Below, piece after piece: positions 27,457-37,011 of a DNA stretch of 64,000 bases. How positions within the stretch are numbered: the stretch's first letter is position 1; each line of letters starts with the position of its first letter. Below the pieces are notes generated by a model that saw nothing but the letters and a program-made list of their open reading frames with translations, ran no database searches and was not told where the DNA came from. The stretch spans positions 1-64,000 of the forward strand of contig NZ_AVFK01000020.1 of the NCBI RefSeq assembly GCF_000936425.1. The letters are read 5' to 3'. Source of the stretch: Skermanella aerolata KACC 11604 (GTDB taxonomy: Bacteria; Pseudomonadota; Alphaproteobacteria; Azospirillales; Azospirillaceae). The position numbers were made by a program, and so were the translations under genes.

Positions 27457-29032
27457 TCCGCTGCTTCAGGTGGTCGCAAAGGCGCAGCGCCAAGGCTACC
27501 AGCGTCAGCGTCGGGTTGATGTTGCTGCCGGTCGGGTAGACCGAGCTTCCGGCAACGTACAGGTTGTCCAAACCATGGACTTTGCAATCGGCGTCCACCA
27601 CGCCGGTCCGCTCGTCGTCGGACATCCGGGTCGTTCCCATCTGGTGGTACCCACCGACCATGGATGGGCTCCAGGAGGTCCCGCCTTCCCGCAACCAGGG
27701 ATCGAATTGGAACAGCCCGAGGCCCAGCCGGGCCAGCTCGCCGCCCAGCAGCTTGCCTTGGACCTGGAGCGTCCGCTTGTCCAGTTCCCCCAGCCGCCAG
27801 TCCAGCACCGGCAGCCTTGAGCCGAGCGCGTCGCGCCGGTCCGACAGGGTGATCCTGCTGTCCGGGTTTGGCGCCTGTTCCGCCTGACACAGGAAATAGA
27901 CCTGCTGCACACCGTCGGGCTTCGGCACCATGGGACGGTTATGGACCGCCCGCCGGTACAGGTTGTAGGCGGTGATGTCGGTTCCCTGGATCAGGTCCCA
28001 CAACCCTTCGGCCAGCCGGTCGGGCACCCGTCCGGCCTCGATCGACTGGGCGAAGCGGCGCATCGTCGCCATGGACGTCTCGTCGGTCACGTATAGAAGC
28101 TGAAGCCGGGTGTTGAGGATCTGCTCGGCCTTCGTCTTCTCCGCTGGGACCGTGATGGAGGGGCAGAAGACGTGCTCGCCGAACCAGCCCGGCCGGAACA
28201 TATCGATCAGGTGGAACGGGTCGCTGGTCGCCAGGCTGCCGATCCGGTCGCGCGGATGCTCCATGAAGAAGCGGCCGACCACATCGCGCCGGTTGCCGAT
28301 GCCGTGCGGCTCGATCCGGTCCGACGCCAGCATCAGCCGGGCATTCTCGATCGCCCCGCAGGCCAGCACGAAATGGCGGGCCTTGACGCGGGCCTTGTGG
28401 CCGTTGAAAGTCACCAACTCGACCGACTCGACCTTATGGGCTGCGGCGTCGCTGACCACTTCGGTGGCGTTGGCGTTCAGCAAAACGCGGATGTTCGGGG
28501 CCTTGCGCAGCTCTTCCCGGTAGACCTCGCCGAAACGGGTCGGCGTTGCGATCTCCCAGAAGTGGAACTTCAGCCGCGACTCGTCGAGGACGATGGGTTC
28601 GACGTTCAGCTTGTCCCAGATCTCGGCGTTCTTCCGTCTCGGCCCGAGTGAACAGATCGGTCTGGCCAAGTCGTACCAGGGCTCCAACTCCTCGGGGCCG
28701 AACGGCCAGCCGCTGAACGGGACCCAGGAACGCTGCTGGAAATCGATCGGCTGGAACTCTCCGCACCAGTTGTCCCAATGGTTCGAACTGCCGCCGAAGA
28801 AGCGCAGCCGCGCGTCTTCCAGGCCGAAATAGGGCACGCCGACGCTCTCGCCCCGATAGAGCGCCTGGGTGGCGTCGTCATAGTCCATATCCCCGCTTTC
28901 GATCACCAGCACATCGATGGATGTGCCGATCAGGCTGCGGGCCATGCTGATGCCGGCGGGGCCGGCGCCGACGATGCAGATGTCGGCTTCGAGGACGGAG
29001 CCGTCGTCCAGGGTGCGCAGATCGATGAACAT
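27440..29032 (-). CDS. GMC-family FAD oxidoreductase
   Basis: The dinucleotide-binding ICIVGAGPAGISMARSLIG at the N-terminus binds FAD; the C-terminal GGYHQMGTTRMSDD, followed by SSVYPTGSNINPTLTLVALA, is the GMC substrate/FAD motif with the catalytic histidine. It is 530 residues and lacks a signal peptide. It is followed, on the transcript's upstream side, by a small Tat-signal protein (29044-29376) spaced 11 bases away, as seen in membrane sugar or alcohol dehydrogenases. The substrate is unknown. Its 3' end overlaps glnE by 17 bases. Confidence 0.88.
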   Translation of the reverse strand: MFIDLRTLDDGSVLEADICIVGAGPAGISMARSLIGTSIDVLVIESGDMDYDDATQALYRGESVGVPYFGLEDARLRFFGGSSNHWDNWCGEFQPIDFQQRSWVPFSGWPFGPEELEPWYDLARPICSLGPRRKNAEIWDKLNVEPIVLDESRLKFHFWEIATPTRFGEVYREELRKAPNIRVLLNANATEVVSDAAAHKVESVELVTFNGHKARVKARHFVLACGAIENARLMLASDRIEPHGIGNRRDVVGRFFMEHPRDRIGSLATSDPFHLIDMFRPGWFGEHVFCPSITVPAEKTKAEQILNTRLQLLYVTDETSMATMRRFAQSIEAGRVPDRLAEGLWDLIQGTDITAYNLYRRAVHNRPMVPKPDGVQQVYFLCQAEQAPNPDSRITLSDRRDALGSRLPVLDWRLGELDKRTLQVQGKLLGGELARLGLGLFQFDPWLREGGTSWSPSMVGGYHQMGTTRMSDDERTGVVDADCKVHGLDNLYVAGSSVYPTGSNINPTLTLVALALRLCDHLKQRITERV

Positions 29033-29043
29033 GCCTGGGTCCC

Positions 29044-29376
29044 TTATGCCAGCGCCAATGCGGAACAGGTAAGCGCCAGCGAGCGGGGCAGGACCCAGCC
29101 ATCGACTGTCACGACCTCGCCGTCCTCAAGGTCGAGCCGGGCGTGACGGGCGGTGTGGCCGCGCATGCCGGTTTCCCCGGCTTCCGCCAGCGAGACCTGC
29201 CACGCCCGAGCGGCGGATGCTTCCTCCGGATGAAGCTCCAGGTATGTCCGTCCCAGGGCACGCATGGCTTCCAGCGGGTCCCGTGCCGGGAATACCACCG
29301 GCAGGCCGGCCGCGGCGGCGGCCGTCACGGCGGCCAGGGCTTTCAGGAAGTGGCGTCTGCGCATTCGTATCGGCAT
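29044..29376 (-). CDS. Tat-signal small partner of the GMC oxidoreductase
   Basis: The 110-residue product starts MPIRMRRRHFLKALAAVTAA, a twin-arginine signal (RRxFLK) with a hydrophobic core and probable cleavage near FPARDP. The mature part is short (about 75 residues). It precedes the GMC gene by 11 bases, so it is probably a small subunit that carries the folded flavoprotein through the Tat system, as for gluconate- or sorbitol-dehydrogenase small subunits. No cofactor site is visible. Export of the GMC subunit as a passenger is inferred. Confidence 0.7.
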   Translation of the reverse strand: MPIRMRRRHFLKALAAVTAAAAAGLPVVFPARDPLEAMRALGRTYLELHPEEASAARAWQVSLAEAGETGMRGHTARHARLDLEDGEVVTVDGWVLPRSLALTCSALALA

Positions 29377-29379
29377 CTT

Positions 29380-29634
29380 TCAGTGGTGTACCGGGAGATG
29401 GAGCGTCGAATTGGGCTCGACGTTACGGCGCAGCGCGGCGTTGAACCGGCTGGGTTTAGAGTTCACGAACAGGAAGACCGCGGCCGCATTGACGACGGGG
29501 ATCACGATCAGCAAGGACATCCATCCCGGCCAGCCGGCCCGCCGGCAGATCTTCCAGCATCCCGGCAGCGGCGCCATGACCGCGCAGAACAGCAACAAGA
29601 GCAGACCCATCTGGAAGGCGTGGAATGAGATCAT
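29380..29634 (-). CDS. Small membrane protein, paralogue of the next gene (84 aa)
   Basis: Two predicted transmembrane helices (GLLLLLFCAVMAPLPG and WMSLLIVIPVVNAAAVFLFV) flank a cytoplasmic CWKICRRAGWPGW loop. The protein at 29667-29882 has the same layout (PPCWQLCRRWGYAPALSLLLLIP), so the two are tandem paralogues. I recognise no named family, though the layout resembles the small DUF805-like membrane proteins. The 3' end is only 3 bases from the Tat-signal gene, so all four genes could form one operon. Confidence 0.6.
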   Translation of the reverse strand: MISFHAFQMGLLLLLFCAVMAPLPGCWKICRRAGWPGWMSLLIVIPVVNAAAVFLFVNSKPSRFNAALRRNVEPNSTLHLPVHH

Positions 29635-29666
29635 GGTGGCCCTTCTTCATGGTGCGCGGACGCCGT

Positions 29667-29882
29667 TCACGAGCGTCGGGCGATACCTGGTTCGTTAGAC
29701 CGGGGGCTTTGCAGCAGCAGGATGAGGATGACGAATCCCAGGTAGGGGATCAGGAGCAGCAGGGAGAGTGCCGGCGCATAACCCCAGCGACGGCACAATT
29801 GCCAGCACGGCGGGATGATCAGCGGCGCCATCAGCAGCCATCCCAATATCACGAAGATAAGCATTGAGATAAAAGTTGACAT
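29667..29882 (-). CDS. Small membrane protein, paralogue of the preceding gene (71 aa)
   Basis: Two hydrophobic helices (about residues 4-25 and 40-58) are joined by CWQLCRRWGYAP, matching CWKICRRAGWPG in the neighbour. The shared motif is C-W-x-[LI]-C-R-R-x-G followed by SLL(L/I)xIP. It encodes MSTFISMLIFVILGWLLMAP at the start. No function is known. The tandem arrangement suggests a local duplication. Confidence 0.6.
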   Translation of the reverse strand: MSTFISMLIFVILGWLLMAPLIIPPCWQLCRRWGYAPALSLLLLIPYLGFVILILLLQSPRSNEPGIARRS

Positions 29883-29999
29883 GAATTTAGTTTATTCGAA
29901 CCCACCCCTTTCTTGCAACGATGTCAGTTGTTCTAATGCCGAAGGCGTTCGGTGAATGGCGCGAACCACAACGTACTGCGACTTGTGCGGCACGTGACT

Positions 30000-30443
30000 T
30001 TAACGGAGTTCCACCGTGTAGCGCACGAAGCCGTCGGCGGCTGCGAAGCTGTCGTAAAGGCGGCGTGCCGCCGCATTGTCCGCGCGCGTCTGCCAGTAGA
30101 CCTTTCTCCAGCCCTGCTCGCGGCCCTGGGCGATGAGATCCTCGATCAGGGCACGGCCGGCGCCATGCCCTCGTACGTTGTGGGCGACGAACAGGTCTTC
30201 CAGGTAGCAGACCGGCGTCGCCGACCATGTTCCGGGGTGGAGCATCGCGACGGCGAAGCCGACGACCTTGTTCTTCCGCACCGCCAGCCGGGCGAAGATG
30301 CCGGACTTCGGATCGAGGATGCGGCGCCAGGTTTCCGCCGTGACCTCTTCGGGGACCATCGTCTCGTAGAAGCTGAGATAGCCGTTCCATAAGCAGCGCC
30401 AAGCCACTTCGTCCGCTGCCGTGGGGTCACGGATCTCGATCAT
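30000..30443 (-). CDS. GNAT-family N-acetyltransferase
   Basis: The 147-residue protein has the acetyl-CoA binding region (VCYLEDLFVAHNVRGHGAGRALIEDLI split as VCYLEDLFV and RGHGAGRALIEDL), then KVYWQTRADNAAARRLYDSF, as in GNAT acetyltransferases. The start MIEIRDPTAADEVAWRCLW is normal. The substrate is unknown. It is divergent from kup. Confidence 0.88.
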   Translation of the reverse strand: MIEIRDPTAADEVAWRCLWNGYLSFYETMVPEEVTAETWRRILDPKSGIFARLAVRKNKVVGFAVAMLHPGTWSATPVCYLEDLFVAHNVRGHGAGRALIEDLIAQGREQGWRKVYWQTRADNAAARRLYDSFAAADGFVRYTVELR

Positions 30444-30627
30444 TCCCGGTCCTTTTCCAGGTTGCCTGTGCGATCCCCCTCTTTAGCCGATTTTCGGTGC
30501 CGATCACCCCCGCTTTTCGACGCACGGGAGCAGGGCATGAGGGACAAAAGATGGCTGGTGAGACTTTGCATTCGCCTGCGTGTTTGAGTGAAGCTGTCGA
30601 GGAACGCCGCAATAGGGGTCGAAACGC

Positions 30628-32553
30628 ATGAGTAGCGGAAACGAGATGGTGAACCCCGCCCCGCATCCCCAGGCCGGGCCTCACGCGGAACAGTCTTCCG
30701 TCGCGGCGCTCGTCTTTGGCGCGATCGGGGTAGTCTTTGGCGATATCGGTACAAGTCCGCTCTATACCATGAAGGAAACCTTCGCCGGTCCGCATCCTCT
30801 GGAACTCGACCGACTGCATGTCCTGGGCGTGCTGTCGCTGATCTTCTGGGCCGTCACCATCATCGTTTCGGTCAAATACGTCATCGTCATCATGCGGGCC
30901 GACAACCGGGGGGAGGGCGGCAGCCTGGCGCTGCTGGCGCTGCTCAACCGGGTGACCCACGGCAAGCCGGGCGTCGCGGCGCTGGTCGGCATGCTCGGCG
31001 TCTTCGCCGCCGCGCTGTTCTACGGCGACAGCATGATAACGCCGGCCATCTCCGTGCTGTCCGCGGTGGAGGGGCTGGAGGTGGCGGCGCCGCAACTCCA
31101 TCCCGCCGTAGTCCCGCTGACCATCGCTATCCTGATCGCGCTGTTCGTGATCCAGAGCCATGGGACGGCGCGGATCGGAGTGTTCTTTGGTCCGGTCATG
31201 CTGCTGTGGTTCAGCACCTTGGCCGTGCTCGGCATCCTGAACATCGTCCAGGACCCGGAAGTCCTGTGGGCGCTGAGCCCCCATTATGCCGCCGCCTTCA
31301 TGATCGAGGACGGCTTGACCGCCTTCCTGGCGCTGGGCGCGGTCGTGCTGGCCGTTACCGGGGCGGAGGCGCTGTACACCGACATGGGCCATTTCGGCCG
31401 GCTGCCGATCCGGTTGGCCTGGTACCTGCTGGTGCTGCCGGCCCTGATGCTCAACTACTTCGGACAGGGCGCGCTGCTGCTGACCCATCCCGACAGCATC
31501 GTCAATCCGTTCTTCCACCTGGGGCCGGGCTGGGCCGGCATCCCCCTGGTGCTGCTCGCCACCACGGCGTCGGTCATCGCCTCGCAGGCGGTGATATCGG
31601 GTGCCTTCTCGGTGACCCGGCAGGCGATGCATCTGGGCTACCTGCCGCGCATGAGCATCGTCCATACCTCCGAGACGGAGATCGGACAGATCTACATTCC
31701 CGTCCTCAACTGGACCTTGGCCGTCTTCGTGGTGGCGCTGGTCTTGGGCTTCCAGACCTCGACCAATCTTGCCTCCGCCTATGGGGTAGCGGTGACCGGG
31801 ACGATGGTGATCGACACCGTGCTGATAGCCTTGGTCATGGTGCTGCTGTGGCAATGGCCACGGCGCTACACCGTGCCGCTGGTCGTTTTCTTCCTGATCG
31901 TGGATCTGTCGTTCTTTATCGCCAATTCGACCAAGATTTTGCACGGCGGCTGGTTCCCGCTGACCATCGGGCTGGTCATCTTCCTTTTGCTGACCACCTG
32001 GAACCGGGGCCGCGCGCTGCTGAAGGCCGGTTTCGAGCAGAATGCGACCCCGGAAGCCGAGTTCTTCAAGAAGGTCGCGGAGGACGTCGTGCGGGTGCCG
32101 GGAACCGCGATCTTCCTGGCCAACGTGAGCGGCGGCGTGCCGCTGTCGCTGCTCAACAACCTGAAGCACAACCATGTCCTGCACGAACGCGTCATCCTGC
32201 TGAGCGTCATCATTGAGGAAGTCCCCTATGTCTCCCATGACCGCCGGGTCAGGGGCATCGACCTGAGCTGCAACTGCAATCGCGTGAATCTGCACTACGG
32301 CTATATGCAGTCGCCCAACATCCCTCGGACCTTGAGGGAGGCCCGCTACGACCAGCTTGGCTTCATCTATGAGCCTGCGACCGTCTCGTACTTCCTCAGC
32401 CGCAAGACCGTCATTCCCAGCGCCAAGCCCGGCATGCCGATCTGGCGGGAAAAGCTGTTCGCCTGGATGTTCCGAAGCTCGGCCAACCCGCTGGAGTTCT
32501 TCTGCCTGCCGTTCGACCGGGTGGTGGAGCTGGGTGGACAGGTGGAGATCTGA
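30628..32553 (+). CDS. kup: KUP-type potassium uptake protein
   Basis: Kup is a proton-coupled K+ importer. About twelve transmembrane helices occupy residues 27-460, followed by a cytoplasmic domain. Family motifs include GAIGVVFGDIGTSPLYTMKE, TVLSAVEGLEVAAPQL-like AISVLSAVEGLEVA, and the selectivity-associated DIGTSPLY near residue 45. It is 641 residues. The ATG at 30628 has only a weak ribosome binding site (AGGGGTC about 10 bases upstream). It is divergent from the GNAT gene. Confidence 0.95.
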   Translation: MSSGNEMVNPAPHPQAGPHAEQSSVAALVFGAIGVVFGDIGTSPLYTMKETFAGPHPLELDRLHVLGVLSLIFWAVTIIVSVKYVIVIMRADNRGEGGSLALLALLNRVTHGKPGVAALVGMLGVFAAALFYGDSMITPAISVLSAVEGLEVAAPQLHPAVVPLTIAILIALFVIQSHGTARIGVFFGPVMLLWFSTLAVLGILNIVQDPEVLWALSPHYAAAFMIEDGLTAFLALGAVVLAVTGAEALYTDMGHFGRLPIRLAWYLLVLPALMLNYFGQGALLLTHPDSIVNPFFHLGPGWAGIPLVLLATTASVIASQAVISGAFSVTRQAMHLGYLPRMSIVHTSETEIGQIYIPVLNWTLAVFVVALVLGFQTSTNLASAYGVAVTGTMVIDTVLIALVMVLLWQWPRRYTVPLVVFFLIVDLSFFIANSTKILHGGWFPLTIGLVIFLLLTTWNRGRALLKAGFEQNATPEAEFFKKVAEDVVRVPGTAIFLANVSGGVPLSLLNNLKHNHVLHERVILLSVIIEEVPYVSHDRRVRGIDLSCNCNRVNLHYGYMQSPNIPRTLREARYDQLGFIYEPATVSYFLSRKTVIPSAKPGMPIWREKLFAWMFRSSANPLEFFCLPFDRVVELGGQVEI

Positions 32554-32712
32554 CGAAGAACCCCTGAACACGCAGAGTTGATCGCATTCCGCCATCGCCA
32601 ATTGCGCCGTCTCCCCGGACGGTTTAATGTAATTGGTAGAACAAACAAAAATACCGAACGAATACAAGGGATTGAGACCACCGCCCAGGTGGTCCGGGAC
32701 AGGAGGATTTCC

Positions 32713-33183
32713 GTGGTTCAGCTTACCATCAATGGAAAAACGCACGAGGTCGACGCCGATCCGGATACTCCGCTGCTGTGGGTGATCCGTGAGCAGGTCG
32801 GCCTTACCGGCACCAAGTTCGGCTGCGGCATCGCGCAGTGCGGCGCCTGCACCGTGCATCTGGACGGGGTCGCCACCCGCTCCTGCGTCATGCCGCTCAG
32901 CGCCGTCACCGCCGATCAGAAGATCGTCACGATCGAGGGGCTGTCGCCCGACAGCAGCCATCCGGTGCAGAAGGCCTGGGCGGCATTGGACGTGCCGCAA
33001 TGCGGCTACTGTCAGTCCGGCCAGATCATGGCCGCCGTGGCGCTGCTCCAGTCGAACCCCAATCCGACCGACGACGACATCAATACCGAGATGAGCAACA
33101 TCTGCCGGTGCGGCACCTATAACCGCATCCGCGCCGCGATCAAGATGGCGGCCGGCGATACCGGCGAAGCAACCCGCGGCTGA
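32713..33183 (+). CDS. [2Fe-2S] subunit of a molybdenum hydroxylase (IorA-like)
   Basis: A 156-residue two-cluster subunit, as in isoquinoline 1-oxidoreductase. The plant-ferredoxin-type N-terminal site is [16 protein letters not shown] with a later cysteine (TRSCVMPL); the C-terminal four-helix cluster site is [10 protein letters not shown] with [12 protein letters not shown]. The GTG at 32713 sits 6 bases after a perfect AGGAGG (32701-32706), which decides the start. It transfers electrons from the molybdopterin subunit encoded just downstream. It lacks a signal peptide, so it would be exported together with its Tat-bearing partner. Confidence 0.92.
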   Translation: MVQLTINGKTHEVDADPDTPLLWVIREQVGLTGTKFGCGIAQCGACTVHLDGVATRSCVMPLSAVTADQKIVTIEGLSPDSSHPVQKAWAALDVPQCGYCQSGQIMAAVALLQSNPNPTDDDINTEMSNICRCGTYNRIRAAIKMAAGDTGEATRG

Positions 33184-33204
33184 CGCGAAGGATTGAGGAT
33201 AACC

Positions 33205-35397
33205 ATGACGACCATGCTCAAGACCTCGCGCCGCGGCTTTCTGGCGGGTTCGGCCGCCGCTGCCGGCGGCTTCATGCTGGGCTTCCACGTGCCCTTCACC
33301 GCGGCCGAGGCTGCCGAAGCGACGACAGGAGCCGCCGTCCCCGAACTCAACGCCTGGGTGGTGGTGAAGCCTGACGATACCGTCGTCATCCGCATCGCCC
33401 GCGTCGAGATGGGGCAGGGCACGCTGACCGGCCTTGCCCAGCTCGTCGCCGAGGAGTTGGACTGCGACTGGTCCCGCGTCACGACCGAGTACCCGACGCC
33501 CGGCCAGAACGTCGCGCGCAACCGCGTCTGGGGCAACTTCCAGACTGCTGGCAGCCGGGGCATCCGCGACTCGCAGGACTATGTCCGCAAGGGCGGTGCT
33601 GCCGCCAAGCAGATGCTGATCCAGGCCGCCGCCAACGAGTGGAAGGTGCAGGCCTCCGAGTGCAGCGTCGACAAGGGCGTCATCAGCCATGCCGCGTCCG
33701 GCAAGACGACGACCTACGGCAAGGTGGCGATGGCGGCCGCCCAGCTCCAGCCGCCCACTGACATCCAGCTGAAGGACCCGAAGGACTGGAAGATCGCCGG
33801 CAAGCCGCTTCCCCGGCTGGATACCGCTGAGAAGCTGAACGGCGCGCAGGTCTATTCGATCGATATGAAGCTGCCGGGCATGCTGAACGCGGCGGTCCGT
33901 GAGTGCCCGGTGTTCGGCGGCAAGGTCAAGAGCTTCGACGCCAAGGCGGTCGAGTCGATGCCCGGCGTCAGACAGGTCGTCGCGGTCGGCGACACCGCCG
34001 TCGCCGTGGTGGCCGATACGTGGTGGCGCGCCAAAACAGCGCTCGACGTCCTGCCGGTCGAGTGGGACGAAGGCCCCAATGCCGGCCTGTCCAGCGAGCA
34101 GATCGCAGCCACCCTGAAGGAGGGCCTGGACGCGACCGAAGCCTTCGTCGGCAACCAGGCCGGCGACATCAAGGCATCGCTCGGCAAATCCGGTATCAAG
34201 AAGGTCGAGGCGGTCTACAGCTATCCCTATCAGCACCATGTCACCATGGAGCCGATGAACGCGACGGCGCTGTTCACCGCCGACAAGTGCGAGGTCTGGA
34301 CCGCGACCCAGAACGCGGAGGCCGCCCTTGCCACCGCGTCGACCGCCGCAGGATTGCCGATCCCGCAATGCGAGGTCTACCGCCTGCACCTGGGCGGCGG
34401 GTTCGGCCGGCGGTCGTCCAGCCACGACTATGTCCGGCATGCCGTCCTGATCGCCAAGCAGATGCCCGGCACGCCGGTCAAGCTGATCTGGTCGCGCGAG
34501 GAGGACATGCTGCACGGGCGCTACCATCCGATCACCCAGTGCAAGCTGACCGGAGCGCTGGACGCGGACGGCAACCTGGACGGTCTGCACATGCGGATTT
34601 CCGGGCAGTCGATCCTGGCCAACATCAACCCGCAAGGGCTTCAGAACGGCAAGGACCCGGCGACTTTCCAGGGCCTCAACCCGACCGGGACCGAGGGCGT
34701 GCTCGGCTACACCGTGCCGAACCTGCTGATCGACCACGCGATGCGGAACCCTCCCGTGCCGCCGGGGTTCTGGCGCGGCGTCAACAACAACCAGAACGCC
34801 ATCTACCTGGAGTGCTTCGTGGACGAGCTGGCCCATGCCGCCGGCAAGGACCCGCTGGAGTTCCGCCGCAAGCTGCTGGTGAACCATCCGAAGCATCTGG
34901 CCGTGCTGAACGCGGTCGCGGAGAAGGCCGGCTGGGGCACGCCCGCTCCTGAAGGCGTCTATCGCGGCCTGTCGCAGCACATGGGCTACGGCAGCTACGT
35001 GGCGGCCTGCGCCGAGGTGTCGGTCAGCGACAGCGGCGACCTGAAGATACACCGGATCGTCGCGGCGACCGACTGCGGCCATGCGGTCAACCCGCAGCAG
35101 ATCGCGGCGCAGGTCGAAGGCTCGTTCGTCTATGGACTGACGGCGCTGCTCTATGGCGAGATCACGCTGAAGGACGGACGGGTCCAGCAGGAGAACTTCG
35201 ACACCTATCAGATGATGCGGATGGACCAGATGCCGGCGGTCGAGACCATCGTCCTCCCATCCGGCGGATTCTGGGGCGGTGTCGGGGAGCCGACGATCTT
35301 CGTGGCGGCACCTGCGGTTCTCAATGCTATCTTCGCCGCGACCGGCAAGCGCATCCGGTCGGTTCCGCTGGCCAACGCGGACCTGCGCAAGGCCTGA
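33205..35397 (+). CDS. Molybdopterin-binding subunit of an aldehyde/isoquinoline oxidoreductase-type hydroxylase (IorB-like)
   Basis: The 730-residue subunit has a Tat signal (TSRRGFLAGSAAAAGGFML), so the complex is periplasmic. Molybdenum-cofactor motifs include ARVEMGQGTLTGLAQLVAEE, GGGFGRRSSSHDY, RNPPVPPGFWRGVNNNQN, and the catalytic glutamate in GGVGEPTIFVAAPAV. The ATG at 33205 follows GAGG by 6 bases. It is co-directional and closely spaced with a cytochrome c, soxF and soxXYZA. Electrons could pass to the cytochrome at 35414. The substrate is unknown; the family oxidises aldehydes or N-heterocycles by hydroxylation. Confidence 0.9.
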   Translation: MTTMLKTSRRGFLAGSAAAAGGFMLGFHVPFTAAEAAEATTGAAVPELNAWVVVKPDDTVVIRIARVEMGQGTLTGLAQLVAEELDCDWSRVTTEYPTPGQNVARNRVWGNFQTAGSRGIRDSQDYVRKGGAAAKQMLIQAAANEWKVQASECSVDKGVISHAASGKTTTYGKVAMAAAQLQPPTDIQLKDPKDWKIAGKPLPRLDTAEKLNGAQVYSIDMKLPGMLNAAVRECPVFGGKVKSFDAKAVESMPGVRQVVAVGDTAVAVVADTWWRAKTALDVLPVEWDEGPNAGLSSEQIAATLKEGLDATEAFVGNQAGDIKASLGKSGIKKVEAVYSYPYQHHVTMEPMNATALFTADKCEVWTATQNAEAALATASTAAGLPIPQCEVYRLHLGGGFGRRSSSHDYVRHAVLIAKQMPGTPVKLIWSREEDMLHGRYHPITQCKLTGALDADGNLDGLHMRISGQSILANINPQGLQNGKDPATFQGLNPTGTEGVLGYTVPNLLIDHAMRNPPVPPGFWRGVNNNQNAIYLECFVDELAHAAGKDPLEFRRKLLVNHPKHLAVLNAVAEKAGWGTPAPEGVYRGLSQHMGYGSYVAACAEVSVSDSGDLKIHRIVAATDCGHAVNPQQIAAQVEGSFVYGLTALLYGEITLKDGRVQQENFDTYQMMRMDQMPAVETIVLPSGGFWGGVGEPTIFVAAPAVLNAIFAATGKRIRSVPLANADLRKA

Positions 35398-35413
35398 TGG
35401 GGAAGGACCGCCC

Positions 35414-35728
35414 ATGGAGTTGAGAACGGTACTTGGCGTCATGGTCCTGTTCTTGAGCGGGCCGGCCGTGGCGCAGCAGCCGGCCCCGCTCCCCCTTACC
35501 AAGGAGCCTCCGGGGGCGTCCTCCTGCTCCGGCTGCCATGGCCGGAGCGGCGGGATTCCGGCGATCCAAGCCAAGTCGGCGGACGAGATTGCGGCGGCGA
35601 TGCTGGAATACAGGGCGGGGCAGGGATCGCCCACAGTGATGGACCGGATATCCAGGGGGTTCACCGAACAGGAGATTCGGGACATCGCGTCCTGGATCGT
35701 CCAGCCGCGCCGAGGGGAAAAGGGGTGA
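35414..35728 (+). CDS. Small monoheme c-type cytochrome (FccA-like)
   Basis: The 104-residue product has a signal peptide (MELRTVLGVMVLFLSGPAVA) and one heme site SCSGCHGRS; a later methionine (TVMDRIS) is the probable axial ligand. It lies directly before the FccB/SoxF flavoprotein gene, as the cytochrome subunit of flavocytochrome c does. It could instead accept electrons from the molybdenum hydroxylase encoded upstream. The start at 35414 follows GGAAGG. Confidence 0.85.
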   Translation: MELRTVLGVMVLFLSGPAVAQQPAPLPLTKEPPGASSCSGCHGRSGGIPAIQAKSADEIAAAMLEYRAGQGSPTVMDRISRGFTEQEIRDIASWIVQPRRGEKG

Positions 35729-35739
35729 GGGGGAAAGTC

Positions 35740-37011
35740 ATGGATGGACCGATCCCAAACCGTCGCGCGGTTCTGAAGTCGCTGGCGCTCGGCGCGTCGG
35801 CGACGGTGCTGGCCCGACCCGTCTTCGCGCAGGCGAAGGCCAAGGTCGTGGTGATCGGCGGCGGCTTCGCCGGCGCTACCTGCGCCCGTTTCCTGAGCCG
35901 CCACGGGCTGGATGTGGCCCTGGTCGAGCGCAACCGGACATACGTTTCCTGCCCAATGAGCAGCGCCGTCGTGACCGGGCTGCGGCCGATGGACGGGCAG
36001 AAGTTCGGCTATGACAAGGTCAAGGCCGACGGTGTCGCCATGATCCACGAGCACGCCGCCCGCATCGATCCGCAGGCACGCCAAGTCCGGCTGGATAACG
36101 GCACTATTCTGGAATACGACCGGCTGGTGCTGGCTCCCGGCATCGACATGCGGTTCGACGCGCTGCCCGGCTACGACGCGGCGGTGGCCGAGAACGTGCC
36201 CCATGCCTGGAAGGCCGGCCCGCAGACCACGCTGCTCCAGCGCCAGTTGGAGGCGATGGAGGACGGCGGCGTCGTGGTGATGTCGGTACCGCCCGTGCCG
36301 TACCGTTGCCCGCCCGGCCCCTATGAGCGGGCGAGCCTGATCGCCCATTACCTGAAGACCCGCAAGCCGAAGTCCAAGCTGATCGTGCTGGATGCCAAGG
36401 ACAGCTTCTCTAAGCAGAAGCTGTTCCAGAATGCCTGGAAGGAGCTTTACCCCGATACGCTGGAATGGGTCGGCCTGTCGCAGGGCGGGCAGGTGACCGC
36501 CTTCGAGCGGGAGGGCAAGACCTTCGTGACGGATTTCGAGCGTTATTCCGCAGCCGTCGCCAACGTCATCCCGCCGCAGAAGGCGGGAGCCATCGCCTTT
36601 GCGGCGCAAGTGACCGACCGCAGCGGCTGGTGTCCGATCGATCCGGTGACCTTCGAATCGACGCTTCAGCCCAACATCCACGTGATCGGCGACAGCGCCA
36701 TGGCGGGCGCCATGCCGAAATCCGCCTTTTCCGCCAATGCCCAGGCGAAGGTCTGCGCGGAGGCCGTGGCGATGCTGCTGGAGGGCGGGGTTCCGACCTC
36801 GCCCAAATTGATCAACACCTGCTACAGCCTTGTCGCCCCGGATTACGGGATTTCGGTCGCGGGCGTCTATGCGCCGGCCAAGGGCGTGCTGGCCGATATC
36901 GAGGGCGCCGGAGGGGTCAGCCCGCTGGACGCTCCCGCTTCCGTCCGTGCGACCGAGGCCCGCTATGCGGAGGCGTGGTTCGAGACCGTCACGGCGGAAG
37001 TCTTCGGATGA
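35740..37011 (+). CDS. soxF: Flavocytochrome c sulfide dehydrogenase flavoprotein (FccB/SoxF)
   Basis: This FAD enzyme oxidises sulfide and passes electrons to its cytochrome. A Tat signal (NRRAVLKSLALGASA) precedes the FAD-binding VVVIGGGFAGATCARFLSRHG-type segment (seen as VVVIGGGFAGATCARF). Typical FccB stretches are YVSCPMSSAVVTGL, VPPVPYRCPPGPYERASL and CYSLVAPDYGISVAGVYAP, which contain the conserved cysteines. It is 423 residues. The ATG at 35740 is preferred over GTG 35725, which overlaps the cytochrome stop. It overlaps soxX by 4 bases. Confidence 0.9.
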   Translation: MDGPIPNRRAVLKSLALGASATVLARPVFAQAKAKVVVIGGGFAGATCARFLSRHGLDVALVERNRTYVSCPMSSAVVTGLRPMDGQKFGYDKVKADGVAMIHEHAARIDPQARQVRLDNGTILEYDRLVLAPGIDMRFDALPGYDAAVAENVPHAWKAGPQTTLLQRQLEAMEDGGVVVMSVPPVPYRCPPGPYERASLIAHYLKTRKPKSKLIVLDAKDSFSKQKLFQNAWKELYPDTLEWVGLSQGGQVTAFEREGKTFVTDFERYSAAVANVIPPQKAGAIAFAAQVTDRSGWCPIDPVTFESTLQPNIHVIGDSAMAGAMPKSAFSANAQAKVCAEAVAMLLEGGVPTSPKLINTCYSLVAPDYGISVAGVYAPAKGVLADIEGAGGVSPLDAPASVRATEARYAEAWFETVTAEVFG

